Positions 1-11,181 of a stretch of 64,000 bases of DNA are shown one piece after another. The stretch is from assembly GCA_019671135.1 (NCBI GenBank), contig JAHRHY010000006.1:1488001-1552000 (forward strand), given 5' to 3'. This stretch comes from Linnemannia hyalina. Lineage: Eukaryota; Mortierellomycota; Mortierellomycetes; Mortierellales; Mortierellaceae. The position numbers and the translations under genes are program-made. The first letter of the stretch is position 1, and every line of letters starts with the position of its first letter. The notes below the pieces were generated by a model. It was given only the letters and a program-made list of their open reading frames with translations, did not search any database and was not told where the DNA came from.

Positions 1-933
1 CCTTTCCCTGTGATGTTTTGCTGCCAGACTCCTGTCACATTGATATCGTTGCCAGGCTGAAGCGTATTGTGCTAATACAAGATAACAATAACAAACGGAT
101 ACCAGTTAGCCTCTGGATGAAACCAATTGCAATTGTTTGTAATCAAGCTGTCCCTTGCGGCCCAGACCCGTAGACCGGTTCAACTTGAACGGCATCGGTC
201 GCACAACATTCAACAAAGTCGGAGAATAACACAAACACAAGTGAAAAGAGACAACTGAGCCCTTCTCCATATCCTGTCCCTGAAAGCACCCTGCGATGTA
301 GCCACTCACCAAGTGCCACTGATATTGGAAGCCCGGATCCTTGATTCCAAAGCGTTCCGCCGTGCCATCCTGAGGTTGCGTCTCTCCCTTGACGTGCTCG
401 TCTCGACGGTCAACATTAATAACCAACTCACGCTTGACCCGTCGCCTCAGGACCTGCTTGTCGATAGGTCCCAATGGATGCAGGCTCATCACGCCCGGTA
501 AGTTATGTTGCTCTCCTCCTGCTCCTGCTTCTCCACGTTTGCTCAACTGGCTGGCATAAGTCCTCTGCAACAACTCCCTGAGAAACGTCTTGGACCCCTT
601 GAGTTGCTGGTATCTCTGAAGCACAATATCATGGCTAGTGGAGTTGAACTGTTGTTCCCCGTAGACCTCTCCGACATCAGCTCGCTTCTCATGGGTCGTC
701 TTTTCATAGCTGAAGAGATGGTATTGTTTAAGCTCGCCGACCTGACCGACATACTCGACTCCAAGATGGCGGGCAATCTCCTGGGGCGAGGTGACGTCCA
801 GGTTGTTGATCTTGACGGTGTAGTAGTGATGGTTGGTTGCGTCGTAGGGTAGTGGGGGCTTGGCTGCCTGTGTTTGTGGAGGGGCGGTGGCGATGAAGGC
901 CAAGGCGCCCAACAAGAGGAGGACGGGCTTCAT
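1..933 (-). CDS. Kexin-like proprotein convertase, 5' part (runs off the left edge)
   Basis: Subtilisin-family (S8B) protease of the late Golgi that cuts secretory precursors after dibasic sites. Exon 1 is 933-310 (208 codons) and exon 2 starts at 71 and leaves the window; the intron 309-72 is GT-AG. The ATG at 933 opens a signal peptide (MKPVLLLLGALAFIA, about residues 1-23). A propeptide follows and ends at the dibasic RRRVKR around residue 168, the expected autoprocessing site. Across the splice the protein reads QWHLHNT then QPGNDINVTGVW, the conserved entry to the kexin catalytic domain. The catalytic Asp, His and Ser, the P domain and the membrane anchor all lie outside the window. A second dibasic site (SKR, about 131-133) lies inside the propeptide. 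Only about 231 residues are visible, so activity cannot be judged. Family call is firm; orthology to yeast Kex2 is inferred. Confidence 0.9.
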
Positions 934-1493
934 CACTGTAGAGGAAGGGGGGAAAAGGGGGGTAAGGGTGTCCTGCTCTGTTCTGTCGGAGGTTTTTTTG
1001 TAGATGTCAGAAGGAGAATGGAGAGCAGGGAGTGGAGAGGGGAGAGGGGAGAGGGGTGGAGGAAGGAAGGAGCGAAGAGAAAAAGGAAAGGAAAGTAAAA
1101 GTGGGTAAAAGAGATGATGTCTGATGGAGAAAGTAGAACAAAGGAAAGGGCAGTACAGACAAAAAAAAAAAAAAAAAAGTAAAAAATACAGGAGAGCTGC
1201 AACGACGGATAAAAGGGGGGGGGGTACAAATTGCATCGCCGCACTTATATTTTTAGTGTTTGTGTGCCATGGAACCAACAGACGTGGCATTATTGACCCG
1301 ACTCCGGCAAGAGGGAGGAGCTCCACGTTGAAATAGTCAAGGTCTAGGATCGACACATAAGATACATCCTCGTTGGTTGTATTGAACACACAACGTCAAC
1401 ATTGGAAAGTGATAAGCAACATTAGATATTAATACTATTAAAGGTGAGTGAAAAAGGTATTCAACAAGACTACGGAGCTAATAAAACAGAAAG
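934..1493. other. Spacer between kexin start and ABC transporter stop
   Basis: About 560 bp holding the kexin promoter and 5' leader and the 3' region of the upstream-lying ABC transporter gene. It contains an A-rich run near 1161-1178 and a G run near 1216-1225. No gene seen. Confidence 0.6.
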
Positions 1494-4400
1494 CTACCAC
1501 CGGTGGCTCCTGACCTTTGCAACAAGCACCAGCCAGGCAAGGAGACGATACACAATCACAACAGTGACAAACAGACCCATGTACAGGTTCCAGTCCTGGT
1601 CCTGGAAGTTGAACAACCTGAGCACATCCTCGCCCGTCTGGTAAGGACACGCTCCTGTCTGAATTTGTTCAGGCGAGCAATCAAACACCTTGTGCTCAAA
1701 CTCATTGCGCGTCAGAAGCAACGATCCGTACTTGAACAGCGAGATATGGTTAATGTATGCCAACCACTTGGGGATGTTGAGAGACATGAATCCCGTCATG
1801 AACGAGAACACGCTGATCTGTTTCGTTGAAAGGAGATGATAATAATAAGAACATAGGTGCGGTTAGTGAGTCTCCATCATGCATTGCTTGGCCATTGAAT
1901 AACCCCATAGTGATAAACAAGAACAAGAACGAAAGAAAGTACAACTAGAACAGCAAGAAGAGAAGACTTACAACGGCACTCATGATGGTGATGTTGAAGC
2001 CGGCATGGGTAGCAAAGGTCGAAAAGGCCATGCCGACACTCTCGCCCGTGTTGATATAACCAAACATGATGACCCAGAACGAAAAGAACGTCAACACTGT
2101 CGTCCTCATCTGCGTGATCACAAGCATGAACACTGTCACTCCCAACGACCCAAAGATCTCAAGAGGGAGTTCGTTAACCAGGAACGAAAAGAAGAACGAT
2201 GTTGGACTGTATCCTCCGTCAGAGATCTCACGGTATGCAATGTCTCGCTAAAATATGAGCATGCAGTGAAAAGGAGAAAGGTGTGTTAGCAAACACTGAC
2301 AACTACCTCCGCTCATTGTCTAGAAACGCATGAAGGAAAAGGGTGCAGTACTTACCTCAAAAGGGTACATGGCGACGTTGTTGAGCATGCCTGAAAAGAC
2401 GATGGGAGTCGTTTGTTGCAACAAACCAAAGCGACTGATGACATCGCTGGGCTGGTTGCCCAATGGTGTAAAGAAGATGGTCATGATGATGGCGACAATA
2501 ACAGGTTGGAAGACCCTGTTGAAGTACAGGCCCTTCTGGCGGAACGTGTTGACAAACGAACGACGCGTCAGGATCGGGAAAGCCTTGCCAAAGTGAGCAT
2601 ACTGAGGGTTGATTTTGGGCAGCTGGCCGAGCGAGTGAGAGAGAAGCTGTGATGCCAGCATCTCCTTCTTGTTGGCGTTGAATCGATTCACAAGATCATC
2701 TACGACCTTTCTAGTGTCCTCTTCCAGTTGAGTGGACCGAAGATTGACAGAGGCAGTGTCCAAAATGAAATCTACCGACATGAAAAGAGACAGAGCGCGT
2801 TAGTAAGCCATACTTTCCAGTGACACGTCCATGTGCGATTCGTTAATCACCATATCCTGAATAGTACCTGGAACGTTGGTGAAGGCAGGGGCGACGTGTC
2901 CGGCTTCCTCAAAATAGTCAACGACCCTATCGGCGCGTCCAGAGTAAGCAGCACATCCTCCTGTCACAAGCAGGACAACGTTGTCGAAGACATGCCAAAT
3001 GTCGGCGCGGGGCTGATGGATAGTGCAGATAACCGTTCTGCCACTGGCTGCGATCTGCTTGAGGGTCAAAACCACTGCTTTGGCTGTCGAATTAGGAGTA
3101 TGAGAAGAAACATTAAAACATGTTAATGTCAAGCATAACCAGCAGTCATCTACCACCTACATTTCGCTATATTAACACACATAGTCCTTACCTGTCAATG
3201 CATCCAAACCACTTGTAGGCTCATCCAAGAACAGGCACGAGGGTTCGGTGACAAGTTGAATACCGATCGAGACGCGACGGCGCTGACCGCCTGAGCATCC
3301 CTTGACAGCGGCACTTCCGATGATCACATCAGCGCACTCTCGGAGTCCAAGGAGATCGATAATGTCCTCAACCTTGGCGTACTTGTCCGCTCTTGGAATG
3401 GACTCGTCCATTTGCAGCTCGGCGGCATACTGCAGAGTCTCTCGAACAGTCAAATGGGAGAGCAAGAAGTTGTCGTCCTGGCGAACGTACGAAGTCACCG
3501 CGTTGATAGTTCGCAAAGAGGGGTTTTTGGTGTCATTGTAGTAAATGGCTCCCGTCATCTTGAGGTTGTCAGGCGTCCGATGCAACAATGCATTCAACAA
3601 ACTCGTCTATTTCACAAATTAGTATTTTGCGTTGGTCATTAACAATCGTTCGTCTGTTGAGGCGCCTTGAAACTTGAAGAACTTGTGAAGGAAGGTAGCT
3701 TTACCTTTCCGGCACCACTTCCACCCAGAATGGCGGTCAATTCTCCAGCTGGGAAAACGACATCAACCTCTCTCAAGAGCTTCTTTTCCCTCGTCTCCTT
3801 CTTCAATGCACTCAAGAAACCTCGGAAGCTCCACTCCGACGTTGACAAGAAGACAGAGAGGCTCAAGGCTTCAACACGTATGGTAACAGGATCGCGTCGG
3901 TCCAGTCCCTTCGAAAAGACATCCAAGCGAGTCTCTCCCAGCTTGGCCGTCTCCAAATCCACACTTGTATCGGACGAAGCGCTCGAATCAGACTGGCGAA
4001 CAGTAACTTTCTTCTTGCGCGAGAACATCTTGACAGCCTGGTTGATGAAGATGTCCATGAGCGTGGGACCAGATCCCATCGAGGTTGGGTTGACAATTTG
4101 GACCGTCAGAGCGAACCAAGCAATAAAGAGAAAGGCGATGAAATAGTAGATCAGCTGGACAATAGGGCCAGGATAGTGGTTAGTCTTGAGGTCCAATTGG
4201 TTGAGAAGGACGTTGTTGCCATCATATGGGCCGCACATGAGCAGATCTCTGGCGCCAGTAGGTGTAACATATGGACAGGTGAAAAGGCGGTCAGTGAGCT
4301 CGTTACTGGCCAGGATGGAGTAGCACAAGTTGGGATAAGCCAGGTACTTGATCCAGCGCAACCAGACAGGAATAGAACTGGTCACGATGAAGAACCCAGT

Positions 4401-7163
4401 AGATAGTCCTAATATACCCATTGGTTCAAATATACGTTGTGTTAATAAACAGATCGCGTCAAAAGAGTACTTCATTGAAACCGGTACTCACCAAAGAAAG
4501 CGAAGATAGCGTTGCCGAAGAGTGATGCGGACGAGAAGCCTCGAACGATCGAGGAACAGCACACAGCAAATGCAAACCTATAAAACAAATAACAAAACGC
4601 ATATTAAGTAAACGTTCTTGATAGGGCTCCTTGACACAAGCAATCATTGGCGGCAGGCATTGAGCTTACGTAACAAACTGCATAGCAACATTGACAAGAG
4701 TCCACCATCCAAAATGGCTCAACGAATCCGTTCGCAATCCAGCCATGTAGTACACAATTGCCGAGAATACTATGAACGTGTCAATTGAATACAACGGATT
4801 AGTACCATGCAGTAGAATGAAACCTACTTGCAGCCGCTCCACCCTGTCTCTGTCATATTATTAATTAGGCCTATTCGAACTTGAATAGGCCTATTGCAAA
4901 TGCAAAATCTTACCAACAGGGTACACAATGTTGGGAATAGCCGAGAACAGAACACTACTGACGAGATGGGGCAGTGGTCCATACCAACGGTCCATTCTCT
5001 CGCGATCGTAAACGACAATCTCCTGTGACAGTCGATAGATCAAGATCATGAGCATCAAGTACGCCTGGATAGCGCCCACAGAGTAGACCAAACTCGTACG
5101 AGAGCGGATGCCCTCGAGCGAATCGTCCAGCTGGTAAAAGATGCAGCCAACGGCCAAACCAATGACGATACACTCTCCAATACAGCCCCAGAGCACAATG
5201 CTATCGCGGACTTGGTTGCGCCATCCTCTAGAAGTTAGAACCTGAATCTGACTCAACAGAGATGGACCAGAACCGCCAGGAATAATATCGACAGCCAAAG
5301 AAACAAACGACGAAAGGTTGCTTTGAAGGGTAGATGATTCGCCGCCATTGTCAGCCCAACTGGTCAGAGTGGCGAACTTTGGGTTCCTCTTCCTATCAGC
5401 CCAGGCTTGAACAAGGAGTTCGCGCCTCACAGCCGTGGCTTTTTCGATAGCCTCGCTGGCAAAGTCGACCATGCTCAGGTCCAAGAGGTAGTCAAAGGGA
5501 TTGACACCCGAGGGACAGACACCGACGCCAGTTGACTCGATCCAGGGGAGGACGGAGCGAACAGGTCCACTGTAGACAACATCACCTCTCGACAGGAGGA
5601 CCATCTGACCATCAGACTCGGATAGGAGCTTGAAAATCTCCGAGCGAGGTTGGTGGATTGAGATTATGATGGTCTTTTGAGAGGAGCGAGCGAGCTTTGT
5701 CAGGGTCTTCATGACCTCGAAGGACGAAAAGGCGTCCAGTCCTGTGAATGTGGATGTAGAGTCGAAAGTAAGTGGGGGTGCGAGCACGCGCCAGCATGCA
5801 TCAAAACTGATATGGAATACACACACACGCAAAAAAAAAAAAAAAAAAAAAAAGACGCGACTTGCCTGAAGTGACCTCGTCACAGAGAAGCATTTTGGGG
5901 TTTGTCAATAACTGGATACCGGCTGACACACGACGACGCTCTCCTCCACTGATGCCTCGGATACCACCACTGCCACTCTCTCCACCACCTGGATCACCTA
6001 CCCTGGTGTCAGCACAGTCCTTCAGGCCGAGTTCAAGGAGCACGAGCTCGACTAGTTCTTGCCTCTTGTGTTTAGTCATGGTCCTTGGCAGACGCAGATG
6101 TGCGGCATAGGTCAGAGTCTCTCGCACGCTATCAACAAACAAACAAATAAATAAACAAGGAAACGTACAATAGATAAATCAACATGCATGTTAGTTTTCA
6201 GAGCAACAAATCGAAAAGGGGTGAGAGGATGAAGAAGCCGTTATTTTTCTTTGCCACCTACGTCAGGAACGGCATCAGAAAGTCGTGTTGCTGGAGGTAT
6301 CCTACGCTGCCGTCGTTCCAGAACTTTTTGGCCTTTTGCCCATTGCATCTAATGTCGCCGGAAGTTGTCACCTCAGGACCAGTCATACGGCCGGCGATGG
6401 TGTTCAGCAGAGTTGTCTTGCCTGAGCCGGAGCCACCCAGGATGATGCATACTGCTCGACATGCAGGGACCGATTCATTTGCCGATCGAGGAGAATAAGT
6501 AAAGGAGGAAAGAGGAGGAGGAGGAATATAACTGGTTAGTAAAAGAGCAAGGGAGAGAGAGGAAAGTAGAATCGAGTACAGTACACAACTTTGTTGATCG
6601 ATCTACACAATTTTTCCTTCATTGTTGTTGAACTCAGGAACAAAGAGAAGGGAATAAGAAAGGAGTGTTCAAGCGGGCAGAGGAGAGAAGGGGTAGATTG
6701 GTTCTACATTGAATGCAGGGTTAATACGGAAAAATGATGACGAACCTTGGCCAGGCTTGACCGTGAGATCGACATCCCGGAAAATGTTGATCCCAACATG
6801 CCTCAGGTCCCGGTCGGACCTCTGGGCGGAGCCAGGCGTATTGACCACCGTGTGGACTGGCGACTGGCTGTCAATCGGGTTGCCCTCGTCGCCATCATCG
6901 AGCGCCGTCAGGTTGGTGTTGACATTTTGAGTTGGCTGTTGTTGCTGTTGATTTTCTGGGTTGGGCGCGAGTTTTAATTTGCGAGCGACGCGGGTGAGGA
7001 TCGATGGCGGGGGAATGACAGAGAGGGAGAGGTTGCGCAGAGTGACCTCAATACCGTTTTCAGATTGTTGTTGCTTTTCTTGGTGCGGTTGAGTCAGCGA
7101 GGGTTGCTTTGTTGAGGCGGAGGTCGAAGCGATTGCAAGGACCTCTCGCTGAGGGGTATCCAT
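1494..7163 (-). CDS. Full-size ABCG transporter with two canonical nucleotide-binding domains
   Basis: Predicted 1411-aa membrane ATPase built as NBD1-TMD1-NBD2-TMD2. Exons: 7163-6746, 6451-6262, 6128-5866, 5741-4914, 4769-4670, 4577-4492, 4408-3705, 3606-3192, 3083-2868, 2771-2356, 2247-1972, 1817-1494. NBD1 has Walker A GGSGSGKTT, signature GISGGERRR and Walker B LLCDEVTSGLD. NBD2 has Walker A GGSGAGKTS, signature GCSGGQRRR and Walker B LFLDEPTSGLD. Each NBD also has an H-loop (SIHQPRSEIF; TIHQPRADIW). Both ATP sites therefore look intact, unlike fungal PDR transporters whose first Walker A is degenerate; the layout recalls yeast YOL075c. The Gln-rich N-terminus is about 140 residues long. 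Intron 3 (5865-5742) is GC-AG. The substrate cannot be read from sequence; lipid or drug export is a family-based guess. Confidence 0.9.
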
Positions 7164-8945
7164 TGAGAATTATGTATATGAGTATGGAGAATTAGGCGCA
7201 GAGAAGAGGAAGCGGAGAATGTAGCGGTGGGAGGTGGTATTATTGCTATTCGAAAATAACTTTAAAGAGGCCGAATACCACGACTGAGCAGATGAGGGAA
7301 TGAGAGGTTTGAGGGTTTTAGCGGGAAGAGACGGTCATTGATGAGGAGTGGAGATGATGGACTCGTCGAGGAATGGTGAGAGGGATGGTGGAAGTGTAGA
7401 GGAGTGTGAGTCGAGGGAAGGAAGGGGGTGAAGACGGAAGGAAGAAGGCCAAAGGCCAAAAAGAAGGAAAGGGTTAAAGTAAAGAGAGGGAAGGGAAGAG
7501 GTGAAGAAAACGAAAAGAGAAAAGGGAAGACAAGAAAAGAAAAGACAATTGAAAGAGAAGAAAGAGAGAGGGCGTCAAGAAGCCTCCTGTCCGCTTGGTG
7601 TTGTAAAACAAACAATACAAAGGCAAACCGGTAGGATGGGAACTGAGCGTGAAGGGAAGCGATCGAGGGGGAAGAAAAATTGCGATTCGCCCCACGAACC
7701 ACCCTTCGTCCCCCCGATCGCGCTTATTCCTTGCAACCAATTGGGGACACACAGAAAAGCTGGCAAGTTGCGAATCGAGAGAAGCAGAACAATAGTCTGT
7801 TGTGCGGTGTGCTCGTTCAATTGCTACATACAACAGAATGTGCGCTATGTTGTTCCTTCCTGTCATTCCAATCGACCCACTTCACATCCATGTGAAATGA
7901 ACCCAACGAATGCATTTCAGCTAGCACGAATTTTTATTCTTTAATTTTTGAGTAGGAGATTTACAAAGGACTGGCCAAGGCGACCAACAGTGGTTCAATC
8001 ATCCCATTCTCTCCTATCGAACAAACAAAGAAGATAATCAAAACAAGACGGAAAAAAGGTTCGTTTATCTAGTATAATAATAAACATTCGCATGCATCGC
8101 TGCAACCTGCTGGGTAGGGTACAAAGGGTGTATGTAGGGTATCCTCCAATACCACCCAACGAATCAAAGCGATGGTACAACAAACGATTGCGATCGATGG
8201 GCATCTCCGAAGCGAACAAAGGAGTGCAGTATGAAAGGACAATTAGGAAAGTGGGAGAAAGAGAAAGAGAAAGAGAGAAGGAGAAAATGAGGAGATGCGG
8301 GATGTATGGATTATGAGGATGTTCCTGTCAATTGAGCATTTCGCTTCATTTCTATTTGTACCTTAAATCAGAGTCCCCATCTCCCTTCCTCTTTACTACT
8401 CCGAACGAGGGTTCTGTCTCCTCCCTTGACCTCTTGTATATTTTCTCTCCATAGGGCAATGTCTTTTTTTTCTGTAGATACCACCTCCTACTCCACTCTT
8501 TACTGTGATGATTGATTCATGACAGCCTGCACGCAGATATCTAATCGTGCGTATATGTACATTATCACGACCTTCTTCTTCCACATTCGCTCACTTAACA
8601 AAAAAAGAAACATGGCGCCCTTTGGCCTTCTTGCACGCCGCTCCCTTTCCCATCCCATCGATAACCTGTTGTTCACAACAAAAAAAGAAAGAAAATCGAT
8701 CGAGAGCAACAAAGCCCAAGTAGCCTATTTTCTCTTCTTCCTTTATGCATACTCTTACGCGTCCCCCTTCCCTGATGTGTTACTGACCGATCAATTTTCT
8801 ACTCTGTTTAGTACCCCCCTGGATCGTGCTGTGCCTGAATTTTAAAAAAAACAGGAAACTCTCGAAAAACACAGTCACATTTGTTCAAGTAACGCTTTGC
8901 GAAACAACTGCTGTTGAATCACGCCTACACACGCACAACAGCGAC
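7164..8945. other. Divergent intergenic region, ABC transporter / SFSWAP-like gene
   Basis: About 1.8 kb with the promoters of two divergent genes. It holds purine-rich tracts (7400-7580 and 8255-8290, the latter GA-rich) and pyrimidine-rich stretches. The open frames here are low-complexity shadows. No gene seen. Confidence 0.6.
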
Positions 8946-11181
8946 ATGTGGAACGATCCTGATCTCGACTCGACAAGTGGACAGACGGCTGCCTCAGGGG
9001 TACCACTCAACTACAGAGACAGGAAAGCCAATGCCATAAAGAACGAACTGTCAGCCTTTGGTTACGAGGCACTCCTCTTCCAGGCCGACAGCGTGGCTGA
9101 GGCCATCGAGCAAGGCCAATGGCTCATCACCTGGCAAGGGGATGATCCCTCTAGCGAATACGCGCTCTGGCTCGACAGGTAATACAAATTCAATTGTGGA
9201 GAAACAGAAAGGGAGAGAGAAGTAAAAAAAAAGAAACCAGGGAATTGTCTTAATCCTCCCACATGCCTGGTACAGGAAACAAACAAGGACATATAGCCTC
9301 CTTATGGAGCTCCTCTCCTCTTACTGCACCTGCTTGGTTCCTATCCAACGAACAGTATTGCCGATACTTGTTATAACTCCCAGGAGTCAAGTCTAAAGGG
9401 GAAGAAGCGTGTGTCCCAATTGACATCTTCATGTAATCACCTCCGTGCTGCTATGTCCTTTCGGCAACTGCTCAAAACGACCATCGTTCGCTTTACTGAC
9501 TTCGTACTGATGTATCTTAATTGTCTACGCTGGACCCATACAAAACAGATATGATGTTCGGAACCTACTCGACGATCAGAGACTGTTCACAGGACCGCGA
9601 GAAATTTACGATAATTACTTCCTGAACGATTCTGATGAACTCGACGAGGAGCGCTTTGAGGATCTGGATTCTGACGAGGAATTACTGTTCGATATGGACG
9701 AGGACGAGCGGAAAGACTACTTGGGTAAGGCGGGACGGCGTAATAATGCTGGCCTACTCTCCTTCTACTGCTTGGCTCATTAATAGCTCGAATAACCATT
9801 GTCATGTTTTATTTGATAGTTCGAAAACAGGAGCAGCAAGAAGGATCTAGTTACAGAGGAGTCCACTATGATTATGATGACAGCCAGGAAGACCAAGTTC
9901 TCGAGCCAATATTTCACTTGCACTTTGATGTACCCGAAGGGATGGCCGTGGTAAGCTTCGGAGGAGGAAAAAAAATCAAGATCGATGGAAGCATAAATCG
10001 AAAGCGCCACTAATTAATTGTACTCATTTGCAACCTAATGCGTGCATACATAGCCGGAGAACGAGAAAACGCTTGCGCTGATCGAGCGGACGGCCAAGTT
10101 TGTCAACAGCAGCACAGAGTCAACTATGGAGATTATCCTTCAAGCAAAGCAGGCATCCAACCCTAACTTTGCCTTCATGAGCAAACGGCACCACCTCTTC
10201 CAGTTCTACAAGCACGTCCGATGGCTGATGCAGACAGGGCTCTATGAGTATGCCGAGGAGGTTCGGCAACGGGAAGAGGAGGAAGCGAGGGCGGAGCAAG
10301 AAGAGTTGGCACGGAAAGCCGCTGCACTTGCCGAGAAGGAGCTGTAAGTATTTAAATTTTCTATCATCTGAAGATTGTTGCTGGCGGCGTCAGATTCATT
10401 GTCTGACCATAATTTGTTGTTTCCCATGCCTTTTAACATATGAAGACGACTTCGTTTGGATCTGGTGAAGGTGATTGAAAAGACGATCGAATTTCTAAAG
10501 GAACACCAAGACGATCCCGTATACGAAAAGAAGCTGCTATCAATCACCGACATTCGATTCGAGTTCATGAGGCCTGGACATGCATGGCATGACTATTACA
10601 CGACCATGAAACGCGAGATCTTCGACAGCCACATTATCCAGACCTCACACTCGGAATCCGACGCCAGCCTAATTACAGAGCAGTCGGCGACACTTTCGGA
10701 AACTGAGAAACGTTCAGATGAGGACTCGGCTATGGGGATATCGGAGGCGACGACTGTCGACGGCACTAAAGAGATGACGTCCTCTGCTGCTGGTCATGAT
10801 ACGTTACATGCCAGCCTAGTGAGCGAGGCATCATCCATCAGCAGCGGCAGGACGGACGAGATGCGCCGATTAGATCGCCTTCAGAGAATCAAGGAGCTGT
10901 TTAGGCAGAAACAGAGGAAAGGTTCGGATGAAGGAGTAGACCAAGTGCTAGTGCAAGCGCTAGTGCCAGCACAGGAGCAAGAAGATCAGGGTGCAGCAGC
11001 AACAAGCGACGTTGAAATGACTGAGGCTGCGGATGCTGTGGATGATAGTGTTGCACGTCCCTCGTCGAGATCAAGGTCTAGGTCTAGGTCCCCGCCGGCG
11101 AGGTCACAATCGCCCGATACTTTTTCTTCGTCTCTTCGGAAACGTACACGCCTACTGCAGGAAAGAGATGAATGTCAGTAA
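8946..11181 (+). CDS. SFSWAP-like splicing regulator (DRY_EERY and SURP domains, RS tail)
   Basis: Predicted 521-aa nuclear RNA-processing protein of the suppressor-of-white-apricot family. Exons: 8946-9178, 9549-9724, 9820-9950, 10054-10343, 10446-11181, all GT-AG. Residues about 22-140 match the DRY_EERY region: a YEALLF segment, then the E-AIEQG pattern, then a DRYDVRNLLDD block formed across splice 1. An acidic stretch (DELDEERFEDLDSDEE) follows. Residues about 181-240 form a SURP module (ALIERTAKFV, then NPNFAFM, then HHLFQFYKHVRWLM). A charged helix lies at about 248-280, and a short RS tract (RSRSRSRSP) sits near the C-terminus. Only one SURP is seen where animal SFSWAP has two. The ATG at 8946 was chosen over the open frame upstream because conservation begins just after it. 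The regulated transcripts are unknown. Confidence 0.87.

Noticed and set aside
4828..4836. Possible 9-nt microexon in the ABC transporter between exons 4 and 5
   Set aside because: It would keep the frame, but joining 4914 directly to 4769 already gives the smooth family-like segment NIVYPVVFSAIVYYMAG with one normal GT-AG intron. The microexon's acceptor context is poor.
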